Counted from the first letter of the stretch, positions 18,848 to 28,623 are shown. The stretch is 64,000 bases of DNA from Betaproteobacteria bacterium (GCA_016705475.1 JADIYD010000009.1:295425-359424), one strand, 5' to 3'. Translations and numbers: made by a program. Notes: generated from the sequence alone by a model not told the origin.

Positions 18848-19711
18848 TCAGTGGTGTGGCGGGTCGAGCAGATCCGCCGCCTTGAGCGCGATGGCGGCCG
18901 CCTGTTCTTCGTCCAGTCCGGGCAATTGTGCGGTCAGCCATTCCAGCGATGCGCCGGGGATGATGTGCTTGGCGGCCGCGATGTCGGCTGGCAGGGCAGG
19001 ATCATCGGGGCCGCTGCTGATATGGCGCGCCGTGTCGACACAAAGGCGGGAGAGGTTGGCCCGGGTGTTGTCGATACCGCGTATCAACTGCGTCAGGAGG
19101 GACGGCAGGTGCCAGATCGTGGCGCACTTGAGAGTCAGATCCTTGAAGCGGAAACCGCAGGTATCAACCTGCGCCTGCAGCGAGCGCGCGGAATGCCCCG
19201 AGTGCAGGGCTTCAAGTGCAGCCAGAGGCAATTCCTTGGCGAAGGACCAGAGCAGCAGTTCGCCGATTTCGGAAAGCAGGGAGGCCATCGCCACTTCGTC
19301 CGGCGAAATGTCGGCCCGTGCGGCACCCCAGCGCAGGGCAAGGCGACTGGACAGATGGGCGCGGGCTTCGCATTCGGCGAGCCCGTGGTTCGATTCATCG
19401 GTTTCCGGACAGTCGAGAATCAGCTTGTGTACCGCATCAGTGCCCAGTTGCATGACGGTACCGAGCGGATTGGTGGTCTCGTGCCCAAGGCGCTGGGCGC
19501 GGTGGCTTTCTGCCTCGCGTAACAGGCGCAGGCAAAGGAATGGATCGGCGGCGGCAATGTCCGCAAGGTCACGGGCAGCGAGCCGTTCGCCACGCTCGGC
19601 TTCAAGTTCAAGCAGGCGCGCCTTGGAGCGTGGCATGCAGGGCAACTCGAGGCTGCTCAAATATGCAGCCCACTGATCGACGCCCCAATGTTTCTGGTGT
19701 TCGGTTAGCAA
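18848..19711 (-). CDS. HDOD-domain protein
   Basis: A 287-residue protein with the HDOD fold: an N-terminal segment (LPCMPRSKARLLELEAERGERLAARDLADIAAADPFLCLRLLREA) typical of the domain and a divergent HD-like core (MASLLSEIGELLLWSF). HDOD proteins act in signalling and post-transcriptional or motility regulation. No partner domain is fused. It runs convergently to rnr with only 15 bases between stops, and divergently from the hemerythrin gene. The specific role is unknown. Confidence 0.85.
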   Translation of the reverse strand: MLTEHQKHWGVDQWAAYLSSLELPCMPRSKARLLELEAERGERLAARDLADIAAADPFLCLRLLREAESHRAQRLGHETTNPLGTVMQLGTDAVHKLILDCPETDESNHGLAECEARAHLSSRLALRWGAARADISPDEVAMASLLSEIGELLLWSFAKELPLAALEALHSGHSARSLQAQVDTCGFRFKDLTLKCATIWHLPSLLTQLIRGIDNTRANLSRLCVDTARHISSGPDDPALPADIAAAKHIIPGASLEWLTAQLPGLDEEQAAAIALKAADLLDPPHH

Positions 19712-19832
19712 TTGGTTTTCCGGGTTGGCGCAATGACTGTGCTTGGAGCTTATTACAAAACTTCACTTTTGCGACGTAGGTGTCGCCAAGCGCTGACGCT
19801 AGAATATTCTTTTTAGTACTTTCGGGATAGGA

Positions 19833-20393
19833 ATGACCGATCAGCGTCTGATTTCTGAATCTCGTGATGTGAAGCCCTTGGTCGGTGATTTGTCCAAATG
19901 CACTGCCTATTGGCTGTCGACCGGAAAATTGCCGCCCGAGCTGATTACCGGGCACAAACTGATCGATATTGAGCACCAGTTCCTGATCTCATCCATCGCC
20001 AACTTGCGCAGGGTGTGCATCGATCATGTGAATCTGAAGGACTGCTCCGGGTGCAGTGCTGAACGGCAGCAGACTTGTGAAACAGACCTGGTTTCCATGC
20101 TCGGTGACGTCTTCGCCTTTATCCTTGATCACTTCCAGACCGAAGAAACGGTCATGCGCGACTCGCTGCTGCTGATGGGCGACCGCGATGTTTGCGAAGC
20201 GCACATGGAAGATCATGCGGCGATTTCATCGGCGGTGCAGAAAATTGTTTCGTCACTCGATCACCGGCAAGTGGTTTCTCAGATCCGCGATCTGGATGCA
20301 TTGCTTGCCCGCTGGGTGACCAACCACATTGCGCTGCATGATCTGATGCTGTCGCGCTGGATTGCCCGCGAGGATTCGTTTCTCCCGAAGTAA
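19833..20393 (+). CDS. Bacteriohemerythrin-like protein
   Basis: A 186-residue single-domain hemerythrin with the expected di-iron ligands in order: GHKLIDIEHQ (about residues 39-48), DHFQTEE (about 100-106), HMEDH (about 126-130) and NHIALHD (about 167-173). The loop DCSGCSAERQQTC contains three cysteines not usual for the family. Such proteins bind O2 or NO in microaerobic proteobacteria and are numerous in Dechloromonas-type genomes. The gene stands alone, divergent from the HDOD gene. Confidence 0.88.
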   Translation: MTDQRLISESRDVKPLVGDLSKCTAYWLSTGKLPPELITGHKLIDIEHQFLISSIANLRRVCIDHVNLKDCSGCSAERQQTCETDLVSMLGDVFAFILDHFQTEETVMRDSLLLMGDRDVCEAHMEDHAAISSAVQKIVSSLDHRQVVSQIRDLDALLARWVTNHIALHDLMLSRWIAREDSFLPK

Positions 20394-20464
20394 TGAGGGA
20401 GGGCAATATCGGGCCGATGGCGCTGGCGAGGTAAAATTCGCTCTTCAGTTTTTCGAAAGCAGCC

Positions 20465-21196
20465 ATGTCTTCCCGCCTGATCTACGGCTTTCATGCCGTT
20501 ACCGCCAAACTTCGCCACGACCCGGAGTCGATCAAGGAAATTGTTTTTGATGCGACTCGCCACGATGCGCGCGCCCGCGACTTGCTGGCCCACGCCGAAT
20601 TGCAGGGCGTCAAGGTGATCGGTGCTGACGGCAAGCGGCTCGATGGCATGGCACCCGGTGCCAAGCACCAGGGAGTGCTCGCCCTGATCGAAGGCGATCG
20701 CAAGCTGGCGCATCTCGATGATGTGCTCGATACGCTCGAAGAGCCGGCCTTTCTGCTCGTGCTGGACGGCATCACCGATCCGCGCAATCTCGGTGCATGC
20801 CTGCGCGTGGCCGATGCGGCGGGCGTCCATGCCGTCATCGCGCCCAAGGACCGTGCCGTCGGCCTGACCGACGTGGCAGCCAAGACGGCCTGTGGTGCTG
20901 CGGAAACGGTGCCTTACGTGATGGTGACCAATCTGGCGCGAACGCTGCGCGAATTGCAGGAACGCGAGATCTGGGTGGTCGGTACGGCCGGCGAGGCGGA
21001 GAGCGATCTTTATGCGGCCGAATGGCCGAAGGCGACGGCCTGGGTGCTCGGCGCCGAAGGCGAGGGCATGCGCCGCCTGACGCGCGAGAATTGTGATCAA
21101 CTGGTCAAGATTCCCATGCACGGCACGGTTGATAGTCTGAATGTCTCCGTTGCCGCCGGGGTTTGCCTTTTCGAGGCCCGCCGGCGCCTCGGCTGA
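20465..21196 (+). CDS. rlmB: 23S rRNA (guanosine-2'-O)-methyltransferase RlmB
   Basis: SPOUT-family enzyme that 2'-O-methylates G2251 of 23S rRNA. The 243 residues have the N-terminal RNA-binding domain (SRLIYGFHAVTAKLRHDP), motif 1 (LDGITDPRNLGACLRVADAAGVHAVIAPKDR) and the C-terminal trefoil-knot motifs (GAEGEGMRRLTRENC, IPMHGTVDSLNVSVAAGVCLFEARR). In many proteobacteria rlmB follows rnr; here the HDOD and hemerythrin genes lie between. Confidence 0.95.
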   Translation: MSSRLIYGFHAVTAKLRHDPESIKEIVFDATRHDARARDLLAHAELQGVKVIGADGKRLDGMAPGAKHQGVLALIEGDRKLAHLDDVLDTLEEPAFLLVLDGITDPRNLGACLRVADAAGVHAVIAPKDRAVGLTDVAAKTACGAAETVPYVMVTNLARTLRELQEREIWVVGTAGEAESDLYAAEWPKATAWVLGAEGEGMRRLTRENCDQLVKIPMHGTVDSLNVSVAAGVCLFEARRRLG

Positions 21197-21200
21197 TTTC

Positions 21201-22084
21201 ATGACGCATCGGCGCGCCGTCTGGCTGATGGTGCTCGTAACCCTGTTGTGGAGCATGGCCGGCGTCGTCACGCGCCACCTTGATGCCGCAAGCAGTTTCG
21301 AGGTGACGTTCTGGCGCAGCGCCTTCAATGCGCTGGCGCTGGGTGTTGCGCTCACCGTCCTGCGCGGGCCCGCGCTGTGGTTCGGCCTGATGCACTCCCC
21401 TGCGGTGGTCTGGTTTTCCGGCGTTTGCTGGGCGGTGATGTACACCGCCTTCATGCTGGCGCTGACCTTGACCAGCGTGGCCAATGTGCTGGTGAGCATG
21501 GCAATCGGGCCGATGGTCACGGCGCTGTTTTCGTGGGTTTTCTGCGCCGCCGCCTGCCGCTGCGTAGCTGGCTGGCGATAGGCGCAGCCAGTCTGGGGAT
21601 AGCCTGGATGTTCGGCGGCGAAATGCGGGAGGGCGGCTCCTTGCTCGGCTCGCTTGTTGCCTGTGCCGTGCCGCTGGCCGGGGCAGCGAATTTGACCATT
21701 CTGCAGAGAGTCGGCGAGCGTCAGGCCGAGAGCAGGCCGGACATGCTCTCCGGCGTGCTGCTCGGTGCCCTGATCTCGGCGCTGCTTACGTTGCCGCTGG
21801 CCTGGCCGCTGCAGGCCTCAAACCACGATGTCGGATTGCTGGCGATGCTTGGCGTCGTCCAGCTCGCCGTGCCCTGCCTGTTGATGGTGCGCCTGACCCG
21901 CGAACTGCCAGCCCCGGAAATAGCGCTGCTCGCCTTGCTTGAAGTCATTTTCGGCGTGGCCTGGGCCTGGCTCTGGGCCGGTGAGCAGCCGTCAGCCAGT
22001 GTTCTGCTGGGCGGCGGGCTGGTGCTTATCGCACTGGCTGCCAATGAAATGGCAGCCTGGCGGGAGTCTGCGCTCGGACGCTGA
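21201..22084 (+). pseudogene. EamA/DMT-superfamily transporter, frameshifted as read
   Basis: Two frames together make one 10-TM EamA protein of about 294 residues. The first frame runs from ATG 21201 (MTHRRAVWLMVLVTLLWSMAGVV) to about 21540, and the second continues with FLRRRLPLRSWLAIGAASLGIAWMFGG to 22084. The break is at the T4 run 21538-21541. Adding one T restores VFLRRRLPL, so one missing base (sequence error or phase-type mutation) explains it. DMT transporters export metabolites; the substrate is unknown. It starts five bases after rlmB. Confidence 0.8.
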
Positions 22085-22090
22085 ATCTGG

Positions 22091-22130
22091 TTTTGGGGCC
22101 ATTTTCGGCGTCGACCGTAGCATTACCCCC
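22091..22130 (+). repeat. Intergenic repeat copy A (CGGYTGACCG family)
   Basis: Contains GGCGTCGACCGTAGCATT, aligning with the family core CCGGTTGACCGYAGCAAY. It lies between convergent genes (EamA transporter and efflux lipoprotein), with outer GGGG / CCCC arms that could pair. Six other copies are at 28735, 30470, 32240, 36832, 38661 (reverse) and 61673. Confidence 0.65.
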
Positions 22131-23550
22131 GGCTGGCACCTTGAGCCTGCCAGCCACCGCCAAGAGCCTTGAACAGATCGACCGCCGCACCGAGTCGGCT
22201 CTTGCGGCTGGCCAGGTACTGCAACTGGGCGCTGTTCAGCGTGCGCTGGGCGTCGAGCAGATCCATGTAGCCCGAATAGCCAGACTCGTAGCGCTTCTGG
22301 GCCAGATCGAGCGCCTTTTGCGAGGCGCCGACCAGGGCTGACCAGGCTGCTTCTTCTTCGCTGTATTCGCGCAGGCCGACGATGGCGTCGTTGACTTCCT
22401 TGAAGGCGGTTTGCACCGTTTTCCGGTAGTTGGCCAGGCTTTCCTTCTGCGCGGCCGTTGCCTGATCAACCCGGGCGCCGGTGCGGCCAGCGTCGAAAAT
22501 CGGCATGGCGAGGCCGGCGGCGGCTGACCAGATCCCGGCGCCGCCGGAGAACAGGTTGGAGAGCGCCATGCTTTCGTTGCCGAACAGGCCGGTCAGGCTG
22601 ATCGTCGGGTAGTAGGCGGCCTTGGCGACGCCGATGCGGGCATTGGCGGCGACCAGTTTTTCTTCGGCCTGACGGATGTCCGGGCGGGCTTCGAGCAGGG
22701 CCGAGGACAGACCGGCCGGTGGCGTCGGCGGCAGGGGCAGCTTGTCGAGGCTGGTAGCGCCGATCTTCAGGCCGGGCTGGCCGCTGAGCAGGCCGATCTG
22801 GCTTTCGGACAGGGCCCGCAGCCGTTGCAACTGGTGCCATTGCGCCTGGGCGCCGTTCAGCGCGCTTTCGGCCTGGGCCAATTCGAGGCCGGAGGCGGTG
22901 CCGGCATTCACGCGGGCCTGGACGATTTTCAAGGCCTGTTTGCGCGATTCGAGCGTTTGCGCCGTGACGTCAATCTGACCGTCGAGGCTGCGCAGGTTGA
23001 GGTATTCGTTGGTGACCTGACCGACCAGCGTCAGACGCAGGCTGTCGCGGCCGAAACGGCTGGCCAGGGCTTCGGCCCGCGCCGCTTCGTTGCTGCGCCG
23101 GATGCGGCCCCAAAGGTCGAGCTCGTAGCTCAGCGACAAGGCGGCACGGTTGCTGTTGTAGGTGGCACCGCCCTGTTTGCGGCCGTTGAAGGTTTCGCCG
23201 CTGGTTTTGCTGCGCCCGGTGCTGGCCTCCAGACCGATACGCGGCAGGGTGTCGGCACCGGCTTCACGCGCCGCCGCTTCGGCCGCTTCGAGGCGGGCGA
23301 TGGCGGCTTGCAGGTCCTGGTTGGCGACCAGCGTCTGGTCAACCAGCGCATTGAGGTCGGCATCGCCGAACAGCGTCCACCACGTCGGATTGACCGGCGC
23401 TTGCGCCGTGGCGACGGCTGGGGCCGCTTCCGGCAGCGTCGAAGCCGGGCGGAAGTAGTTCGGGCCGATGGCGCAGCCGCTCAGGGCGATTGCCACGGTC
23501 AATCCGAAAATCGGGGCAAATTTGAAATGCTTGGGGGGAAGTTTACGCAT
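22123..23550 (-). CDS. RND efflux outer-membrane lipoprotein (NodT/OprM family)
   Basis: TolC-like outer-membrane channel of a tripartite efflux pump, 475 residues from ATG 23550. The lipoprotein signal GLTVAIALSGCAIGPNY has an LSGC lipobox followed by the family-typical IGPNYxRP. Two OEP repeats follow, with long helical segments (LNALVDQTLVANQDLQAAIARLEAAEAAA, ARPDIRQAEEKLVAANARIGVAKAAYYPTISL). GGAGG eight bases upstream supports this start over an in-frame ATG at 23577. It overlaps the pump gene by eight bases and is last in the operon. Confidence 0.93.
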   Translation of the reverse strand: MRKLPPKHFKFAPIFGLTVAIALSGCAIGPNYFRPASTLPEAAPAVATAQAPVNPTWWTLFGDADLNALVDQTLVANQDLQAAIARLEAAEAAAREAGADTLPRIGLEASTGRSKTSGETFNGRKQGGATYNSNRAALSLSYELDLWGRIRRSNEAARAEALASRFGRDSLRLTLVGQVTNEYLNLRSLDGQIDVTAQTLESRKQALKIVQARVNAGTASGLELAQAESALNGAQAQWHQLQRLRALSESQIGLLSGQPGLKIGATSLDKLPLPPTPPAGLSSALLEARPDIRQAEEKLVAANARIGVAKAAYYPTISLTGLFGNESMALSNLFSGGAGIWSAAAGLAMPIFDAGRTGARVDQATAAQKESLANYRKTVQTAFKEVNDAIVGLREYSEEEAAWSALVGASQKALDLAQKRYESGYSGYMDLLDAQRTLNSAQLQYLASRKSRLGAAVDLFKALGGGWQAQGASRG

Positions 23551-26500
23551 GTTGTTTTTCCTCCGACAGGTGGTCATCGGCGTCGCCGGCCGGTCGTATC
23601 TTCTTGCCGCGCTCCAGCCACATGAAGAAGAGCGGGATGAATATGGTGGCGATGAAAGTCGCCGCGAGCATCCCGGCGAAAACGCCGGTACCCATCGACT
23701 GGCGGGCTGCGGCGCCGGCGCCGGTGGCCTTGACCAGCGGGAAGACGCCGAGCACGAAGGCGAGCGAGGTCATGATGATGGGGCGCAGACGCAGGCGGGC
23801 GGCTTCCATTGCCGCATCGACGACGCTCATGCCTTCGGTGACCTTCTGGGCGGCGAACTCGACGATCAGGATGGCGTTTTTCGACGCCAGGCCAATAAGC
23901 ACGACGAGGCCGATCTGGAAATAGATGTCGTTCGGCATGCCGCGCAGCCAGATCGCCGTCAGGGCACCCATCAGCGCGAAAGGCACGGCCATGACGACAG
24001 CCAGCGGCAGCGACCATTTTTCATACTGGGCGGCAAGGATCAGGAAGACCATGATGATGGCGAAGACGAAAGCCTGCATCGACGAGCCGGAGCTGCGCTT
24101 TTCCTGGAAGGCCTGGCCGGTCCATGAAATTTCGAAGCCGCTGGGCAGGGTGGCCGCGGCCACTTCCTCGACGATCTTGATGGCGTCGCCCGAGCTGATT
24201 CCCGGTTTGCTGTCGCCCATCACCTTGGCGGCGACGAAGCCGTTAAAGCGCTCGACCTGTTCCGGCCCGACGACGTTCTTGACCTTGCTGATCGCCGACA
24301 GCGGGATCATGGCATTGGTCGTCGAACTGCGCACATAAACCTTGCCGAGATCTTCAGGCTTGGTCCGGTAATTGGCCTCGGCCTGCAACTGGACGCGATA
24401 GACCCGGCCGGACTTGTTGAAGTCATTGACGTAGAGGGCGCCCATCGTGCTCTGCAGGGTTTCGTAGATGTGGGCGAGCGGAATGCCGAGCGCCAGCGCC
24501 TTCGGCTCGTCAACTTCGACGAACAGTTGGGGCACGGTCGGCCGAAAGAAGGTGCTGATGCGCGTGAATTCCGGGCGCTTCTGCAGTTCCGCCATGAAAA
24601 CCTGGGTGACTTCATTGAGCTTTCGGGTATCGCCATCGAGGCGGTTCTGCAAATACACCTCGAAACCACCGGCGCTGCCCAGGCCCATGATCGGGGGCGG
24701 GTTGAAAACGAGCGCCATGCCGTCCGCCTGCATCATGCCCATGCCCATGAACTTGCCAGCCAGATCCTGCGCCTTGCCCTGGCGCTCGCTCCAGTCCTTG
24801 AGCGGGATGAAGATGGTGCCGGCATTCGGCTTGCTGCCGCCGCCGATCAGGTCGAAGCCGGAGACGACGAAGGTGTGCTTGACCGCCTCGTCATGGCTCA
24901 GCATCTGGCGCATGTTTTCACCGGTGGCGGCCGTCCGCTTCAAGGTTGCGCCGTCCGGCAGCATCAGGGCCGAAATCAGGTAGCCCTGGTCTTCGGCCGG
25001 CACGAAACTGCCCGGCAGGGTGCGGAAGAAGAAAACCGTGATGCCGATCACCAGCGCGAAAATCAGGCCACCGACAATGCCGTGCTTGAGCGTGAAGCCA
25101 ACCGTCGTCGTGTAGGAGCGGGTAAAGCGCTCGAACAGGCGGTTGAAGGGGCGGAAAATCTTGTGCTCGGTGTGCTGCGCCTTGAGCAGCAGGGCGCACA
25201 GGGCCGGCGTCAGGGTCAGCGCGACGACGCCGGAAAGCACCACGGCGACGGCCACGGTAACCGCGAACTGCTTGTAAAGCTGGCCGGCAATGCCGCCGAG
25301 GAAGGCGACCGGGACGAAGACCGAAACCAGCACCAGCACGATGGCGATCAGCGCGCCCTGCACCTGCTGCATGGCCTTGATTGCCGCATCCCTGGGCGAC
25401 AGCTTTTCTTCGGCCATGAGGCGCTCGACGTTCTCGAGCACGACGATGGCGTCATCGACGACGATGCCGATGGCCAGCACCATGGCGAACAGCGTCAGCG
25501 TGTTGATCGAGAACCCGAACAGCCACAGGCCGGCGAAGGTGCCGATCAGCGAAATCGGCACGGCAACCATCGGGATCAGGGTGGCGCGCCAGCTTTGCAG
25601 GAAGATATAGACGACAGCCAGCACGAGGATCATGGCTTCGATCAGCGTCTTGACCACTTCATTGATCGAGGCGGAAACGAAGCGCGTTGTATCGAAAGGG
25701 ATGACGTAGCCCATGCCTTCCGGCATTTTCTTCTTCAGCTCCTCCATTTTCTGGCGCACTTTTTCGGCTACTTCCAGCGCATTGGCGCCGGTCTGCAGGA
25801 AAACGCCCATGGCGATGGTCGGCTGGCCGTCCAGCGTCACGCTCTGCTCGTAGCTGTAGGCGCCGAGTTCGATGCGGGCGACATCCCTGAGGCGCAACAG
25901 GCCGCCCGGGCCACTGGCGCGGATGACGATGTTGCCGAATTCCTCCGGCGTCAGCAGGCGGCCCTTGGCGGTCACCGTATAGACCAGTTGCTGGTCGCTC
26001 GGCGCCGGTTCCTGGCCGATCTTGCCGGCCGCGTTCTGGGCATTCTGGGCGCGGATGGCGGTGGATATGTCGTTGGTCGTCAGCCCCAGTTGCGCCATCC
26101 GATCCGGCTTGAGCCAGACGCGCATCGAGTAATCCTGGGCGCCGAAAATGGTCACGTCGCCGACACCCTTGACCCGCTTCAACTCGTCGGCAATGTTCAG
26201 ACTGGCGTAGTTGGACAGGAATAGGGTGCTGTACTTGCCCTTTTCGGACTCCAGCGCGACGACCTGCAGAATGTCGTTCGAGCGCTTCTGGACGAGCACG
26301 CCGTTGGTCCGCACTTCAGCCGGCAAGCGCGGTTCAGCCGCTTTTACCCGGTTATTGACGTTGACCGCAGCGATGTCGACATTGGTGCCGACATCGAAGG
26401 TCGCCGTGATGGTGACAACGCCGTTGGCGGCCGCCGACGAGGTGAAATAGGACAGGTTTTCGACCCCGTTCAACTGCTCCTCGATCGGTGCAGCGACCGT

Positions 26501-26677
26501 CTTGGCCAGCGTGTCAGCCGAAGCGCCCGGGTAGGTGGCGGTGATCAGCACGGTCGGCGGAGCGATCTGCGGATACTGCGCGATGGGCAGCACCTGCGAG
26601 GCAACCAGCCCGGCAATGACGATGATGATCGATATGACCGACGCGAAAATCGGCCGGTTGATGAAGAATCTGGACAT
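23543..26677 (-). CDS. RND-family multidrug efflux pump (HAE1, AcrB/MexB-like)
   Basis: Proton-driven inner-membrane exporter of hydrophobic or amphiphilic compounds, 1044 residues, the normal size of the HAE1 family. It begins SRFFINRPIFASVISIIIVIAGL, has porter segments (GASADTLAKTVAAPIEEQLNGVENL) and the TM4 motif GIVVDDAIVVLENVERLMAEE, whose two Asp belong to the proton relay. The C-terminal half contains GLASKNAILIVEFAAQ. It lies between the adaptor and outer-membrane genes; the substrate cannot be told from sequence. Confidence 0.95.
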   Translation of the reverse strand: MSRFFINRPIFASVISIIIVIAGLVASQVLPIAQYPQIAPPTVLITATYPGASADTLAKTVAAPIEEQLNGVENLSYFTSSAAANGVVTITATFDVGTNVDIAAVNVNNRVKAAEPRLPAEVRTNGVLVQKRSNDILQVVALESEKGKYSTLFLSNYASLNIADELKRVKGVGDVTIFGAQDYSMRVWLKPDRMAQLGLTTNDISTAIRAQNAQNAAGKIGQEPAPSDQQLVYTVTAKGRLLTPEEFGNIVIRASGPGGLLRLRDVARIELGAYSYEQSVTLDGQPTIAMGVFLQTGANALEVAEKVRQKMEELKKKMPEGMGYVIPFDTTRFVSASINEVVKTLIEAMILVLAVVYIFLQSWRATLIPMVAVPISLIGTFAGLWLFGFSINTLTLFAMVLAIGIVVDDAIVVLENVERLMAEEKLSPRDAAIKAMQQVQGALIAIVLVLVSVFVPVAFLGGIAGQLYKQFAVTVAVAVVLSGVVALTLTPALCALLLKAQHTEHKIFRPFNRLFERFTRSYTTTVGFTLKHGIVGGLIFALVIGITVFFFRTLPGSFVPAEDQGYLISALMLPDGATLKRTAATGENMRQMLSHDEAVKHTFVVSGFDLIGGGSKPNAGTIFIPLKDWSERQGKAQDLAGKFMGMGMMQADGMALVFNPPPIMGLGSAGGFEVYLQNRLDGDTRKLNEVTQVFMAELQKRPEFTRISTFFRPTVPQLFVEVDEPKALALGIPLAHIYETLQSTMGALYVNDFNKSGRVYRVQLQAEANYRTKPEDLGKVYVRSSTTNAMIPLSAISKVKNVVGPEQVERFNGFVAAKVMGDSKPGISSGDAIKIVEEVAAATLPSGFEISWTGQAFQEKRSSGSSMQAFVFAIIMVFLILAAQYEKWSLPLAVVMAVPFALMGALTAIWLRGMPNDIYFQIGLVVLIGLASKNAILIVEFAAQKVTEGMSVVDAAMEAARLRLRPIIMTSLAFVLGVFPLVKATGAGAAARQSMGTGVFAGMLAATFIATIFIPLFFMWLERGKKIRPAGDADDHLSEEKQHA

Positions 26678-26686
26678 GGCTGCTCC

Positions 26687-27865
26687 TTAACCCTGCTTGG
26701 CCGGGGCGGGGGCGGCTTCCTTGGCCGGAGCGGCAGCGCCATCCTTGGCTGGTGCCGGAGCGCCCGGTTTCTCTCCAGGGCCGTGCGGGGCAACCGGCGC
26801 ACCGGGGCGCAGCTTGATCAGGTTGTCGATGATGACCTTGTCGCCTGCCTTAAGGCCACCCAGGATGACCCAGTCCTTGCCGCGCCATTCGCCGGCCTGC
26901 ACCGGACGCGGGGTAACCTTGTCGCCTTCGCCGGCCAGCATGACGATGGCGCCCTGCTCGGTCTGCACGACGGCCGATTGCGGCACCAGGAATACGCCAT
27001 CGCGTTCGCCGGTGAGCAGGCGGATGCGGACAAACTGGCCGGGCAGTAGCTGGTTGTCGCGGTTGTCGAACTCGGCGCGCAGGGCCTGGGTGCCGAGCGT
27101 GGTGTCGATGTTGCTGGCCAGGAAATTGAGCTTGCCGGACTTTGGATACACCGAGCCGTCAGCCAGGATCAGCTCGACGCCGCTGACGTTCTTGTTGGTC
27201 ACCCGGCCACCGGCCAGTTTGGCCAGATCGCTGTCGCCAAGGCTGAAGCGGACCCAGATCGGGTTGCTTTGGTAGATCGAGGTGAGCAGGCTGTCGGCAC
27301 CGGCCGTGATCAGGTTGCCCTCGGATTTGGCGGCGCGGCCGGTGGTGCCGGAAACCGGCGCGGTGACTGTCGTCCATGACAGATTCAGCTCGGCCTGGTG
27401 CAGCGCGGCCTGGGCGATGGCGTTATTCGATGAAGAGTCGTCGTACTCTTTCTGGCTGATCGCCTTGGCCTCGATCAGGCCTTTCAGGCGATTCATTTCA
27501 CGGCTGGTCTGCTCTGCCTTGGCCTTGGCTTCGGCCAGGGCGATTTCGTAACTCGAGCGGTCGATCTGGAACAGCGGCTGGCCGGCCTTCACCGTCTCGC
27601 CTTCCTGATACAGGCGCTTGACGAGAATGCCGGCGACGCGAGCGCGCACTTCGGTTTCGCGGGCCCCTTCGGTCTGCGCCATGACTTCGACGGAACTGGG
27701 CACCTTCTGCGGCTGAACTTCCAGCACGGTGACCGGCATCGGCCCCATCGGCGGGCCGCCAGCCGGCTTGTTGTCCGAGCAGCCGGTGAGCAGGGCGGTG
27801 CCAAGAACCGTTGCACCGAGAAGGGTCGAAAGCGTGGTACGCCGCAGCAGATTTCCGGAAATCAT
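26687..27865 (-). CDS. RND efflux periplasmic adaptor (membrane-fusion protein)
   Basis: Lipoprotein adaptor linking pump and outer-membrane channel. From ATG 27865 it has 392 residues: lipoprotein signal (ATVLGTALLTGCSDN, LTGC lipobox), barrel-sandwich/lipoyl halves (VRARVAGILVKRLYQEGETVKAGQPLFQID and LSWTTVTAPVSGTTG), a coiled-coil hairpin between them, and a Pro/Ala/Lys-rich tail. An earlier in-frame ATG at 27973 would place the operator inside the gene and lacks a signal peptide at its start, so 27865 is preferred. First gene of the efflux operon, nine bases before the pump. Confidence 0.93.
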   Translation of the reverse strand: MISGNLLRRTTLSTLLGATVLGTALLTGCSDNKPAGGPPMGPMPVTVLEVQPQKVPSSVEVMAQTEGARETEVRARVAGILVKRLYQEGETVKAGQPLFQIDRSSYEIALAEAKAKAEQTSREMNRLKGLIEAKAISQKEYDDSSSNNAIAQAALHQAELNLSWTTVTAPVSGTTGRAAKSEGNLITAGADSLLTSIYQSNPIWVRFSLGDSDLAKLAGGRVTNKNVSGVELILADGSVYPKSGKLNFLASNIDTTLGTQALRAEFDNRDNQLLPGQFVRIRLLTGERDGVFLVPQSAVVQTEQGAIVMLAGEGDKVTPRPVQAGEWRGKDWVILGGLKAGDKVIIDNLIKLRPGAPVAPHGPGEKPGAPAPAKDGAAAPAKEAAPAPAKQG

Positions 27866-27901
27866 GGGGGAGAACTCCAAATTTAGAAAAGTTTGGGCTA
27901 T

Positions 27902-27925
27902 TATATACAAACACGAATGTATGTA
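27902..27925. promoter_or_regulatory. AcrR/TtgR-type operator between the efflux operon and its repressor
   Basis: The right half, GAATGTATGTA at 27915-27925, equals the right half of the E. coli AcrR box, and the left half starts TATATACAAAC. Aligned to the 24-base AcrR palindrome I count 18 identities. It sits 37 bases before the adaptor start and 80 bases before the tetR start, where it could repress both directions. Confidence 0.7.
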
Positions 27926-28005
27926 AAATATTTTCGGTGTCGAAGTTGATGGCTTAACATTGGCAACGGCCAAGCCAGAAAGTTGCCAGGCCAGGAGAGA
28001 AGAAA

Positions 28006-28623
28006 GTGGTCAGAAAAACCAAGGAAGACGCGGAAAAGACCCGTCAGGACATCATCGAATCGGCGCGCACGGTGTTTCACGAGTGTGGCGTCAGCCGTTC
28101 GACGCTCGACAAGATTGCCAAGGAAGCCGGTGTCACGCGCGGGGCGGTCTATTGGCATTTCAAGGACAAGGCTGAACTGTTTTTCGCCATGCGCGAGGAT
28201 GTTTTCGCCCCGATGGTCGAACGGACAGACTCCTTGCTCTTCTCCGAAGTCTACGACAATCCGCTCGATGCGATCGAAGCCTCGCTGCAGGAGTTTTTCC
28301 GTGTGCTCGATGATTGTCCAGTGGTGCGCGAAGTCTTCGAAATCATGATTTCACGCTGCGAATACGTTGATGAATTCGCCGCCGTTCAGGAAGAGGCCGG
28401 CCGCCCGGCCTACGAGTTTCTCGAAAAAATGGAGCGCTTCTACCGCAAGGCTGCGGACAAGGGCAAATTGCGCGAAGGCCTCGACCCCGAAGCAACTGCG
28501 CGCGACACCTGGGCCTTCACCAGCGGTCTGCTGCACCTGATGCTCGGTTGCCAGAAGGGCTCGGACCTCGACAAGCGGATTCCGGCGATGATCACGATGC
28601 ACATGGCGCTGCGGCGGGGCTGA
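28006..28623 (+). CDS. TetR-family repressor of the RND efflux operon (AcrR/TtgR-like)
   Basis: A 205-residue regulator with an N-terminal TetR HTH (TRQDIIESARTVFHECGVSRSTLDKIAKEAGVTRGAVYWHFKDKAELFFAM) and an AcrR-like ligand domain (C-terminal TetR_C_2 type). The GTG start follows AGGAGAG by about eight bases. Divergent position next to the adaptor gene and the AcrR-like operator indicate a local, drug-responsive repressor. Confidence 0.9.
   Translation: MVRKTKEDAEKTRQDIIESARTVFHECGVSRSTLDKIAKEAGVTRGAVYWHFKDKAELFFAMREDVFAPMVERTDSLLFSEVYDNPLDAIEASLQEFFRVLDDCPVVREVFEIMISRCEYVDEFAAVQEEAGRPAYEFLEKMERFYRKAADKGKLREGLDPEATARDTWAFTSGLLHLMLGCQKGSDLDKRIPAMITMHMALRRG

Noticed and set aside
24470..26224. 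Long open frame of 584 codons on the plus strand
   Set aside because: It is antisense to the well-conserved RND pump, has a His/Gln/Asp-rich composition of shadow frames and no ribosome site or motif.
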